A DNA stretch of 64,000 nucleotides from assembly GCF_910591885.1 (NCBI RefSeq), contig NC_063274.1, forward strand, positions 186,001 through 250,000, read 5' to 3'. A program made the translations under genes and the position numbers. The DNA comes from Bombus terrestris. Its lineage: Eukaryota > Arthropoda > Insecta > Hymenoptera > Apidae. The notes beneath the pieces are model-generated. The model did no database searches. It was not told where the DNA came from and was given only the letters and a program-made list of their open reading frames with translations. Shown one piece after another: positions 26,346 to 37,070 of this stretch; the first letter of the stretch is position 1; each line of letters begins with the position of its first letter.

Positions 26346-27255
26346 CTATCTCTCTATCTATCTATTTAAATATCTATCTTGCGCACAATCAAATGCGACC
26401 ATATAACTATAGGAATAAATTTCAAGTAATTAAGAATAATTCGTTCTGGCAGAATTATCAGTGCCATAGCAAGGTGACGGCCGATTTTGTCTTCCTTGGT
26501 GCGTGCAGCTTAATAGCAACTGCTGGTCATGGTTCTGAAGGACGTAATGTTGCGCTTTGGGATACTTTACTTCCACAGAATAAATCTCTCATTCAAGGTG
26601 CGTCTCACCCTCGTTTTCTTTGCATGAGTATGTGAATCGCGTAATGATCACAGAAAAACTGTTTGTCTCTTTACGTTTCTATTAGGTTTCACGTGTCACG
26701 AACAAGGAGCTAGCTCGTTAATACTTGCGCCCCAACATCAGCTATTAATCAGCGGTGGGAAGAAAGGTGATATTAACATATTTGACGTTCGACAACGGCA
26801 ACAACGGCATCGCTTTCAGGCTCACGAGTCGGCTATAAAATGCTTAGCCCTTGATCCGCATGAAGAATTTTTTGTGAGTGGAGCAGGAGATGGTGATATT
26901 AAGGTGATAATATTTGCACTATGCAAAGATAGAAATACCAATATATATTATAATTTGTATTAATTGTTTTCGATCAGATATGGGGTTTAACCGTCCATTC
27001 TCTGCTTTACTCTTTTCCTGGAGAGCATCCACGGTCTAGTTTCTTTAAAAACATCGGACAAGTATGCCCATCAACACTGTTTACGTTAATTACTTACATT
27101 TTGACAAATAAATTATAATATCGACAATTTTCTTTCAGGGTGTAACACAATTACACGTCGATTCTGCCGGCCGTTTATTTTCATGTGGCGCAGATGGATC
27201 TATGAAAGTTCGTCAGCTACCGGAACGCGATTGCGTCGTACATACTTTATACTAA
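8348..27255 (+). CDS. Rbcn-3A: DmX-like protein / Rabconnectin-3 alpha, complete
   Basis: Very large WD40 scaffold of the Rabconnectin-3 complex, which assembles and activates V-ATPase on endosomes and synaptic vesicles and so affects Notch and other endosomal signalling (family knowledge). Forty exons join in phase to 3361 residues, close to family size (about 3000-3400): 8348-8434, 8997-9194, 9290-9443, 10062-10274, 10364-10499, 10610-10807, 10887-11068, 11197-11400, 11497-11650, 11761-12125, 12307-12599, 12675-12884, 12988-13278, 13361-13507, 13626-13884, 13951-14192, 14341-14557, 14659-15021, 15119-17386, 17548-17862, 17962-18063, 18147-18317, 18594-18827, 18920-19060, 19154-19386, 19461-19642, 19820-20186, 20569-20805, 20926-21178, 21300-21504, 21599-21869, 21969-22142, 22254-22352, 23821-23907, 25835-25895, 26062-26270, 26453-26597, 26686-26903, 26978-27061, 27139-27255. 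The start MNCHQILSGACNAGDRC matches the family. N-terminal WD repeats include SFSPDGTLFATTGFNDRLVKIW and HPRAVTHLSWRKTSKYMP. A Rav1-C-type region (about residues 1795-1990, with LVWAFHSESEEELL, ILKELGIGWWIRS and AALYYLAMKKKNLVWGL) lies in the 2.3-kb exon. The C-terminus is a WD40 propeller (YLTGSQDGSVSLWEWG, AHESAIKCLALDPHEEFFVS). A His-rich stretch sits near residues 306-320. The 33rd exon junction is the least certain because it faces a 1.5-kb intron. Confidence 0.96.
8498..8568. repeat. (TA)n/(CA)n compound microsatellite
   Basis: Runs of TA (8498-8515 and 8531-8551) are followed by CA in the first DmX intron. Confidence 0.9.
12134..12214. repeat. (CT)n(CA)n(CG)n(CA)n compound repeat beside a DmX donor
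   Basis: Four dinucleotide blocks follow one another, starting about 9 nt after the donor of the exon ending at 12125. The central CG block (12171-12187) gives potential Z-DNA. Confidence 0.95.
19766..19815. repeat. 50-nt poly(T) tract at a DmX splice acceptor
   Basis: An uninterrupted T run ends 4 nt before the exon starting at 19820 and so forms the whole polypyrimidine tract of that acceptor. Confidence 0.95.
20454..20541. repeat. (GT)n(GC)n(GT)n(TA)n compound repeat in a DmX intron
   Basis: Compound dinucleotide array just upstream of the acceptor of the exon starting at 20569. Confidence 0.95.
22353..23820. other. Large DmX intron, nothing else seen
   Basis: 1.47-kb AT-rich intron between two in-phase coding exons. 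Long reading frames on the opposite strand here look like chance products of AT-rich sequence; I recognise no motif in them. Confidence 0.6.
24539..24606. repeat. (ATC)n microsatellite
   Basis: Imperfect trinucleotide array with occasional ATA variants in the large DmX intron. Confidence 0.9.
25520..25550. repeat. (TA)n microsatellite
   Basis: About 15 TA units in the large DmX intron. Confidence 0.9.
26279..26366. repeat. (CT)n/(ATCT)n microsatellite
   Basis: Starts about 8 nt after the donor of the exon ending at 26270 and fills much of this small DmX intron. Confidence 0.95.
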
Positions 27256-28722
27256 AGTAATCCGAAAACGTAGTGATGTTCTACTGGCAAAATATTTTAA
27301 CTATAAGCCATAAATCGGTTACAAACTAGTGAACTAAACGTATGTAATTATCGAATATGTGGAAGCGTATCTTGTTAACTTCTTATTTCAATCCCTCTTG
27401 CAATTAGTCGTTTAAAGAAGGACTGAGCGCCTTAAAATAGTAAACTTTGGATAAAAATAAGAGGGAGAGAAAATAGAAACTATAATTATCAAACTATTAT
27501 AAACATGGATATATTCGAAGCTTTAAAAGGATAAAGTAGTCGTTGAGAGCATTTTCGTTGATATTCCAATTTATTTACAACTAAAATCTCGCTATATCCT
27601 CTGTCGCTTGCTTATTGGAGGTAGAATGAAGTATTTTTGTTTGCAATACATTATTTCGTTACTCACCAATTCCAACAAACACGTTTGTGCATATCCAAAT
27701 GATGTTTCATCTTGTTTTCTCCATCTTCCAGTCATTTGAATATCGTACTAATTATCGTTTCTGTATAGAACATGCTATATTTCTATACCATTATATAAAA
27801 ACGCATAAAATATTAGAAAAATCAACCAAAAGTGAACCTAATTAAATTGTTCATAATAAGTATCAAACGTTACATGTATTATGTTGTTTCTACATTCGCA
27901 ACTTGGTATTGTGTGATTAATGTTCTGTGAGTTCTGTCATAACACACAATCGTTTCCGTATTTTCCTACTATGTGGCGAAATACATTTTTGAAAGTTTCT
28001 CTCGTGTAAAAAAAATATTTAACAAAAATATTAAATTGCGTATTATTCTATAAGTATGTAAATTGACATAACGAAAATATATGCGAAATAGTACAGTTAA
28101 TATTCATCGTATGATTTGTATATACGATATAAAGTATTTAAGAAAGAAGAGAACTGAAAAGTCTAACGGGACTAAGTAAAGAAAGAAAGAAAAAGAAAAA
28201 GTGAAAGAAGAATGTTAGAAACCTATTTATAACTATCCTATGCGTATGTATTATAAGTTACGCGTTGTCGAAACGAAAGTATTTGTGAAATATAATTTCA
28301 TCAAAAACATATGTATTTCCTTCTGATGTTCCTGGCTCTTTAACGTATTTATCGTAACGTATTTGATTTCACTCATAAATGTAAAAAATTTCACATACGT
28401 GATTGTCTATCGAGAAATTTTTCGATACTTACGTATTGGAATTTAATATTCATTAAGATTCGTTATTCGTATCTTTGATATTAACTATACGCATAGACAT
28501 TCAATGCGAAAAAGTGTTCAAACATAAAATCACAAATTGGTAAATAAAGTAACAAATAAATGTTTGAATCTCTTGGTTTACTTTTGACTATCGAGACTTT
28601 TCATTTTTCAATAATTCCGTCGTGATTGAATTTTTGGAAACTCACAATAATTTACCTACTAATAATTGTGAATTCGTTCATCTCGATATATATACATATA
28701 AGTATAATTATGCTCGTGAAAT
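27256..28722. other. DmX 3' UTR and AT-rich spacer
   Basis: No coding exon seen. The sequence is AT-rich, with AATAAA-type hexamers near 28540-28560 that could end a long DmX 3' UTR, followed by the tail of the minus-strand NARS pseudogene. Confidence 0.5.
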
Positions 28723-30330
28723 CTAAGGTCGACAACGTACCAAGAAACATGGATAAAGACATGCTTCGCATACGTGATATCTATTCAAAAGCCAACATAA
28801 AAATCTTTCAAGACCTAATCCAAATTCGCCATGAGGGCAAGTTCTGTATTTTCACTGAAAGAAGATTGATAGAAAATGATGTCATTACAAATAGAATCAA
28901 TGATACCTGCCTAATCGGTATACCAATAATATGGTTTTGTGTCTATGTTCGCATAAGAATAGCCCTCCAACAGTTCATCATAGTCCCAAATACGCATCGA
29001 AGCTCCAAATATCTCACCAACATACGGTAAATGTACATCCACCGATTCTGTAAGACGTTTGTCATCAGCGCAACGTTGCATATAAAATGACTTGATTTCT
29101 GTAAGAAATCTACACAACATTGTCGGTTCATTTACTGCATCGGTCATTTTTCTCTCTGACATTTCTGGAATATCCTATGGATGAAAAATATTACTATTTC
29201 TTTTCCTCCTTTTTCTTATGAATACAAATAAAACAAATAATACAAATTTTGTATCGAAACAATAATCATCACTCAAATGCTTGCATCAAAACAGGTCTCA
29301 CAAGCAATACGCGAGACGTTTAAAAAATATGAATTACTCACTGTGATTTATTTGATCAAACGGAAACTAACAAACATTTATTAATTTTCTATAGTTGTAT
29401 TCTTAATATATAACTTATTATATCAATTATCTTACATTTTCACCAAAGATCATCATAATATGTTTATTATCTAACTGCACATCAGGAAGAACTTCTTCAT
29501 TTAAAATAGTATCTGCACCACCAGGAGGTGTTCCTATTAATCTCCAATAATCAACATGTAATTCATGTCCATTCGGAGCCTAAAAAGGGCAAGAAATATA
29601 GAAATTTTAGAAGCTCTTGTTGAAATTACATCTGGTATCGTACATTTTTTCCATCTGGTACAATCTTGAGCATTCCGAATACTGCAGTGGAAGCTTCTGT
29701 GGACAAGGTCAATGCATTGTACGTTTGACATAAAATATTGGTAAGTACACACTGTAGGAAGCCTGTTCCATCTCTTAATGTGATAAACATAACTGCTCTT
29801 CCTAGAAAAAGAAAAGAATGTAAAACAATAATGTTAAATTAATAGATACAAATTAGATATATAATTTAAAATTTAGCTCACAAATATATATTATACCTTG
29901 CCGTCTAAGCCTATGTACCGAAAAGTTTTACTCGTCTGTCCCGATGATTGATACTGTCTCGAATCTTTACATAAATTGTATGTGACAGAGTACTATCTTC
30001 TTGAATTACAATTGTTTTAGCTTCTTCCAAGTTTTTCAATCTTTTTTCTTCATCCTCTAATAACTTCTTTTGCTTCTTTCTTCATTCTTATATTCTTTTC
30101 TTGCTCAAATTTTTTGTGCCTTTTTAAATCGCGATTTTGATATTGTCTCAAATTTTTTTCCATCCTAGTGAGAATCTTGATAAATTGGTGGGAACGGTTC
30201 CCTTCCTACAATAACGAATTGCTCTTAAAATCGTTTTAAAAGAATTAGACTCAGAACCGTCGCCTATCTCGTCATTGCCGTATTTCTCACAGATATAAAC
30301 TGGATCCGAAAGAAAAATGTAAAACTCCAT
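28723..30330 (-). pseudogene. NARS1: Asparaginyl-tRNA synthetase (NARS) pseudogene, intron-bearing
   Basis: Remains of a cytosolic asparagine-tRNA ligase copy, read right to left. Pieces in order: N-terminal segment (YICEKYGNDE, then KTILRAIRY) near 30330-30200; a charged helical segment near 30163-29897; the anticodon-binding fold at 29801-29644 (LRDGTGFLQCVL) and 29579-29436 (GGADTILNEE, PDVQLDNKHIM); a short relic at about 29325-29283 (VLMQAF); a C-terminal catalytic piece at 29174-28904 (EIKSFYMQRC, RLTESVDV, PYYWYTD); and the last exon at about 28857-28723 (TCPHGEFGLGLERF, ending CRP-stop). Lesions: an extra base near 30200; in-frame stops at 30165-30167, 30105-30107, 30057-30059 and 28911-28913 (Gln codon position); a deletion near 29915 removing part of the WVHRLRRQG motif; a frameshift after the VLMQAF relic; and loss of roughly 180 core residues including class II motif 2. 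Splice-like borders are still visible, so this is not a retrocopy. The intact parental gene is not in the window. Confidence 0.88.
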
Positions 30331-31172
30331 TATTTCTTTACAGGAGAATAGTATATATATATATATATATTCACATATACTATATATATACACACTGTGT
30401 GCGTGTGCGTGCGCGCGATTTTAATTTTATTGTGCTTTATTCTACTCTTATTAAAGTGTTTTATTCTACCTAATAAAGATTCAGAAAACTCCATCGCTGG
30501 CATGATACTTTTTGATAATAACTTCTCCTTTGTGCTTTACCTGCTCTCAGCTAAGCTATCTTATTATATTCGTTTCCAATTTGTTGATCATGTTATAACT
30601 GCGTTTTAATTTATGGAAAGTAGAAGATTTATGACAATTATATATTTGAAATTTCCAATAAATGTTAGTTTGATTATGGTAGAACTAATAAGAATAAATG
30701 TGTTGTGTAAGTATTAAAGCTCTACAGTTTGATCTATCTGTACCTGATGCAATCTATATCAGTACCTAATGCAACGTATATTTTATAATAATTAGTAAAA
30801 TTCTTTAGGTTTACTCATTTATGGTTCTATCTATATTATCGTGTGTTTTTCTTAATTGTTGTTTAGACTGCTTGCTAGCGAATATATATAGTTGGATTGT
30901 GGTTGCATTGGACAATCATATCTGTTTCCTTATGTCATGGCAGGTTGCGTCGTTGTGCTGCGCGATGACTACAGTAGTGAATACATCACAACATGTATCT
31001 GCATACATCCCAACTCTCAACTTTTCAAGCGGAAGTGATATAGATGCAGATGGACGTCTCTTTGTAATCGAAGAAAGCGACAAGTTGAGCGAATTATATA
31101 TATATGTATATAGTTCTAGGACTATTCAGAAAATGTACAGTTGTTATGCTTAAAAAATTACTCTCTTAAACG
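30331..31172. other. Spacer upstream of SLC25A46
   Basis: AT-rich, with a short TA/GC dinucleotide stretch near 30350-30415. One plus-strand open frame (30821-31153) has no recognisable motif and is not called. The promoter and 5' UTR of SLC25A46 presumably lie in its right half. Confidence 0.5.
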
Positions 31173-32892
31173 ATGGCGGGATTGGAAAGTTACGAAAGAG
31201 TATATCGTGGAAAACCTGTGCCTAAATCTTGGGAAACTGGAAATAATTTTCCATATATTTACCATGGACAAGAGGTTATTCGTCCTTTAGATGTTCCTGT
31301 TGTGCATCCTTTAGTCGAAGATAATCCACCTTCCGAAGGAGGTCAGTTTTATTGAAATAAGTGTATTTATGTGTAAAATCTATTGAAATATAGCACAAAT
31401 TCTGTTATTGTTTTGCGTGAATAAAGAAACTTTAATCTGAAACTTTGTATTTCAGATCTCACCGTAAAGAAATATATGGTAGCTAGTTGTGGATTAGCAA
31501 CCTTAATTACAGAAACTTTATTAGTTCATCCCCTTATTGTTCTAAGACGGCAGTGTCAAGTAAATCCTGGATTGAGCAAATATCACATAATACCAATCAC
31601 TTTGGTACCTGTGGTCATACGTCTCCATCAAACTCAAGGGATAAATACATTATGGAAAGGAATTGGATCGGTGCTGCTTGTAAAAGGGATGTTGTTAGCT
31701 ATCGAAGATTTCATTTCTAAAATAACACCATGGCCAAAGTAAGGTGATCCTTATATATACAATAAATGCTTATTTTTCAGTTTCGAATGAGAATAAATGA
31801 TAGTTTCTTCTTTATTTTCACAATGCTAAATACACGGTGTTGATGATGATGATGATGATGATGACGACGATGATGATGATGATAATAATAATAACAATAA
31901 TAATAATAATAATAATAATAAATGATAATGAAATATTTATTAATTTCAGGGAAATAACATGTAATAGTTCACTGAAAGCATTCGGACAACATATCCTTCT
32001 TAAATGGTAATAATATATTAGTATATGTCAAATGTTCTTTGGTATAAGTTCGTAACACGAAATTAATAGAAAATATGATAGTATTTCTTTAGGTTTAGTA
32101 GCACCATTCTATTCTGCATCATTAGTAGAGACGGTACAATCTGAAATTGCATCTGAAAGCCCTGGCATATTGGATGTTTTTCGAGATGGTGCAATTCGTT
32201 TAGTTGAAGTGAGCAACAAAGGCAGACTAATTCCCATTTATTCTCTTCTACCGCCAACAATTGCTTATGGAGTATCTAAATACCTTTTCACTCTGGCTGT
32301 TCAAGGAGTTACTAGTCGTATTATGCATATTAGACAAAAGCAGTCTCAAGAGTTAAGAGTGAGTCTTATATATTGATAATAATTTAAGAAAATATTTCCT
32401 TTGAAGTAAGTATCGAATTCGTTAAATTATATGCACTGAATGTTATTTGTACGTCTTGTCAAGGGTGCATATAGCAGAGACTTGCTGTCAGAGACTGTTG
32501 CACAAGATATAGAGTTACAGTCGTCATTAGTTTCTACGTTCCTGGCAGAAGCATTGTTTTATCCTTGGGAAACGGTGATTCATAGACTTCATCTTCAAGG
32601 TACGCGAACCATCATCGACAACTTGGATACAGGTCGTAGCGTGACACCGTTATTGACAGGATATAGCAGTGCAAGCGACTGTTACAGTACGATTATATCT
32701 ACCGAGGGACCCCTTGGTCTATATAAAGGATTTGGTGCTCTTATCTTAGAATTTACAGTAAATGTTATAACAGTGCGGGTTATTAAATGGGCTTTCACAG
32801 AATTACGAACAGTACTAAGACCAAAACCAAAATCACGAGAGCTCATCAATACACGAGAGCCCTCTCCACATTGGTACTACAACGACATATAA
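31173..32892 (+). CDS. SLC25A46: Solute carrier family 25 member 46-like, complete
   Basis: Mitochondrial outer-membrane member of the carrier superfamily, tied to fission/fusion balance, cristae and lipid traffic rather than classical transport (family knowledge). Exons 31173-31341, 31456-31738, 31950-32006, 32082-32358 and 32464-32892 give 404 residues; the human protein is about 418. Diagnostic stretches: VILRRQCQVNPG-like at the first carrier repeat, GINTLWKGIGSVLLVKGM, then CISLGLVAPFYSASLVETVQ across the third to fourth exon junction, and FYPWETVIHRLHLQGTRTI with GLYKGFGALILE near the C-terminus. The start is the first ATG in frame, close to the usual N-terminal length. The fourth exon uses the AG at 32080-32081; the AG 11 nt downstream would break the frame. 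A possible AATAAA signal lies at 33097-33102. Confidence 0.95.
31840..31923. repeat. (GAT)n(AAT)n microsatellite in an SLC25A46 intron
   Basis: Trinucleotide array shifting from GAT to AAT units, between the second and third coding exons. Confidence 0.95.
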
Positions 32893-34673
32893 AACAGCAT
32901 CAACTTTAGTATTACCTTTTGTGTTATTATATAGACTGTACTATACTTATATTATATGCATAAGTATGAAATTACTACGCTGTAGTGCGTTGGTTATTCT
33001 CTTCTTTTATTATTGCCAAATTAAATCAATAATTTAATGCTTTCAGTAATTTTAAACATTTTAATATCTTTTGATTCATTATGGAATAATCAAGCGAATA
33101 AAATTTCCAAACTATTGTGTACGTGTAATTTACGATACTTAAATATATATATGAACGAGGAATAAAAGAATTTTAGAATTGCATTATTGTGATATTTCAT
33201 AGATACATGCAAAAAGTATATTTATTTCACGAACTTTTTAGAATGATTCATTTCATTTAAAATACTTACGTTATAAGTATTGAAAACACTGTAAAGATGC
33301 AAGTTATAAAACTATGCTAGCTACGGGAAATATTGTACCAATTCGTTATTATTTTTAGCTCTTAACAGTGGAAAAATAAGTGTATTGATACTCTGAAAAC
33401 TAATATCACACAGCATTTACTTTCAACATTTGTTTACAGCTTTATATGTGTACAATTTTTTTTTAACTTGCATCATATATTACACAGCCTTTCATTTACA
33501 CCTAGTTTTCATATACATAAAATAAAATGGAACAATCGACGAGAATATATATCTACCGCTAACTAATGCTTAATAATTCTAAATCTTCAGAAAGTACATA
33601 CAGTTTCAGAAATTTTAATTTGTTTCCCATTTTATCCGATACGTTATCAAAATTGATGATCTCTCTCTACACGCACACACACACACACACGCACACACAC
33701 ACACACATATATAACCTATATATATATTTAAAATATTATTTACTCCCAACTTTAAAACTTAAACATAATTTGTTTAATATGATTTAATATTTCATAAAAA
33801 ATATGTTTCTAAATTCTTGTCCAAGGTGTTTTAATTATTTAAAGATAATCTCAAAATGAAAGAGAGTCGAGTCTATTTCATACAATTTTCCAGTTCCAAC
33901 AAGATGTGTATTTATATATATGTAACAATATATGATGAATTTGTACTAGCTTCGTGTAATCTTGATCGTATAATTGTAATTGTTTTGCATATTTTAGTAA
34001 CTATAATGTAATATATGCGTGAATCATTTACATTGTATATATTACACGATATTGTACAATATCTAAATATTAATACATGTTATATCCACTAATTGCGTTT
34101 TCTATCTGTTACAATAGTATGTAAAACAGACGCGTAGATATCATAATTGTAAAACGCTAAAATATTACGTTAAATTTATTTTTGCATAGTAGTAGCAGTC
34201 CGAGTATCTTTTGCTTTTAATTTATACGATTTCAATCTACTAAAATCACGATAAAATTTCTGTTCACTTTTATAAGTGAAAATTTGTGTGTAGGCGCGTG
34301 TACACACGCGTGTGTATCTAGAAACAATTCAATAACAAACTTGTTGATATTGTTACGAATTGCTTGAACACAAAGTAAATTGCATACCACAATCGATTTG
34401 TTTTATCTGCATCCGTACTGTATGCGGTACAAATTAATACAGAATAATTATAATTGCATAATCTCTTAGTGTTATTTGCATTTCGTTATTTCTTCTCCTT
34501 AATGTTATCCATGTAGTATAATCTTGCTTTGTTAAAGAAACATAGATTATAATGAACACATATTATTCACAAATTTGTGTTAGATCGAAAACTATTATCG
34601 TAAGATATAGTTTTGAACAATTTTTACGAGAAATCGATCAGATGTGTGGTAGGTTCTTAATATGAATTATATG
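32893..34673. other. Convergent 3' region between SLC25A46 and ClpX
   Basis: Contains the 3' UTRs of the two convergent genes and a (CA)n run at 33669-33706. AT-rich; no coding exon seen. Confidence 0.55.
33669..33706. repeat. (CA)n microsatellite
   Basis: About 18 CA units with a few CG interruptions. Confidence 0.9.
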
Positions 34674-37070
34674 TTAATTGTGTATATGCTGAGCGTGTAA
34701 TTCCTCCTCGGTGACATCACCTCTTCTGATGTACTGTGGTTTTTCTTGTCCTCGTACACATCCTTCAGTTACGTGGACTGACATTACATCGCTACCTGGC
34801 ACTTCGAACATGGGCTCCAGAAGCAGTGATTCCATGATAGCTCGCAGTCCTCTTGCGCCAGTTTTCTTCTCCATTGCTAATGACGCTATCGCGTTTAAAG
34901 CCTCCGTGGTGAACGTCAATTCTACCTGTAAACACATATACATATATGTAAACAACTCGAGAATCTTAAATTACGTATACGTATATGCGTTGAGCAAATC
35001 TGATTGTAAGTAGTACGACGAAACGATTTAATTTGTACCTTATCCATTGAGAATAACATTTGATATTGAGGCACCATGGCATTTTGTGGTTCGGTCAATA
35101 TTCTAACAAGCATGCCTCTGTCGAGGGTATGAAACGGTACTAGGACTGGAAATCTGCCAACAAATTCAGGAATCATACCAAAATCAATTAAATCTCTTGC
35201 TTCGACCTGTTGTAACAGCGAATCCTTCTCTTTGTTATCTCTTTCCGTAGAGGGTGACATGTTTGCAACGTCTGCTAAATTCGCAGCTCTTCTTCCTGGA
35301 CTCTCAGAAGACGGCGATGCACCAAATCCAAGATACTTTTCAGTTTTACGTCGCAAAATCAATCTATCTAATCCATTGTACGCGCCGGAAGCAACAAATA
35401 AAATATTCGTAGTATCGATTTGTAATGTATCTCCGCGTAATTTTCTAGAGCTATTTCTTTCCGGCACGTTCACAATCGTACCCTCTAACATTTTTAACAT
35501 TCCCTGCTGTACACCTTCTCCGCCAACGTCTCGCAGTTGATGTATGCCGGGAACAGCGCCAATTTTATCAACTTCATCTAAGAATACGATACCCATTTGC
35601 GCTCTGTCCACTACGTAATTTGCATCCTGAAGCAATTTTGCGATAACGCTTTCTATATCTTCACCAACGTACCCTGCTTGTGTCAGCGTCGTGCAATCAC
35701 AAATAGCAAAAGGTACATCGAGACATTGAGCTATTGTTTGAGCGAGCAAAGTTTTCCCGCTACCAGTTGGACCAAGTAACAAGATATTACTTTTCTCTAA
35801 TTTCAATTGATGTTGTTTACTATCAAGAATATCAGATCCAGAGACTGATTGATTCTCTGTTGATTTATACTCGTTTCCTGTAGGATATTGCTGGAATCCA
35901 ACGCCGAGCGAATTTCCAATAGTCGAAATATGTAGTAAGTCTACGGTATAGCGAAGAATGAATGTCATTAGTTAAATGAAATATCTACGTATGCAAATAA
36001 ATGTTTGGTTGATTAGATTAGAAACAATGTTATTTACACCATATTGGTATAAAATCTATCTAGAACTGAATATTATTTAATTATTCTCAGTCGGATGTGT
36101 TATATCATATTTCTATATTGGATTATGTACAAAATGGGGAAACTATTATTTACGTGGTTTAAGACCTCTATGAGTGAAGGGATGATTCAAATCTTGTGTA
36201 CCGCTTGCATTAATAGAACCTTGCATTGAATTCTGCACTGGAAAGTTATTATAGATTCGTTTGTAGTGATTATAAACAGCGACGCTCAAAACTTTTTTAG
36301 CATATTCTTGACCTACAACATGTTTGTTTAGGTACTCAAAAATCTGAAAATACCGATACATATTAATACCTGTCATAATAACTTATTGTACAATAATATA
36401 CAAAGTTCTTTGTTGTTTAGAATAATAATACTAGCCTATAATATATTATCATATAAAATCATTACCTTCTTTGGTGGTGGTGGTGGTTTTCTATAAAATC
36501 CTTGTTTTGTATCATCTGTTCTTAAAGCTTCTTTAAGGCTTCTTTTTGAATCTACCTCCGATAGAACGACGAAAAAGTGATGACATTTCTCGCACTTGAC
36601 AAACCTTGTTGATGCTGACCAAAAATATGTTCATATATCATAGATAACTCTAGATCATCTCTATAGTTAGTTATCTCATGCAGAGAACCATTCAAGTATT
36701 ATTCACTTACACACAAAAGTTTCTACATGTGTACAAGGATCACCACATTTTGGACATGTAAGAGTATTTTTCTTCCCACCGCCATTTCCAACGGATGACG
36801 CACCAGTATTAGTATCTTTACCAGGTGGAGTAGGTTCGGTGGGTGCTTTTCCCAAAGTGGTACCAACCGTCAACGATCTAATCACAGCTACTCTTACAAT
36901 TTTGTGAACTAATACAGAAAGAAATAATCATTTATATCCAAGCCAGACTAAACAATCGATAATACATAGTTTTCAAATGTAGTATAGATTGTCTACTAAC
37001 CGTGATTTGCCACATGATTCGAAGATGCAATGCGGCTGGCACTGGTTAAGCAGCAACGAACGCAGCTCAT
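34674..37070 (-). CDS. ClpX: ATP-dependent Clp protease ATP-binding subunit ClpX, mitochondrial, complete
   Basis: AAA+ unfoldase of the mitochondrial matrix that feeds substrates to ClpP and also activates ALAS by partial unfolding (family knowledge). Exons, transcript order: 37070-37001, 36908-36711, 36614-36466, 36343-36154, 35940-35039, 34925-34674; all in phase, 586 residues. The N-terminus has many Ser/Arg and few acidic residues, fitting a mitochondrial presequence. A zinc-binding domain follows (CPKCGDPC at about 75-82, with CEKC at 96-99). Then come the ClpX-specific VVGQEYAKKVLSVAVYNHYK, Walker A GPTGSGKT (259-266), pore loop GYVGED, Walker B IVFLDEVDK, EFVGRFPV (arginine finger) and sensor-2 GARGLR. 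A 40-residue insertion (GFGASPSSESPGRRAA to EEKDS-like) before EARDLIDFGMIPEF is typical of metazoan ClpX. The gene is convergent with SLC25A46 and divergent from the SRFBP1-like gene. Confidence 0.97.

Noticed and set aside
30821..31153. 110-residue plus-strand frame before SLC25A46
   Set aside because: No recognisable domain, and its position fits the promoter or 5' UTR of SLC25A46.
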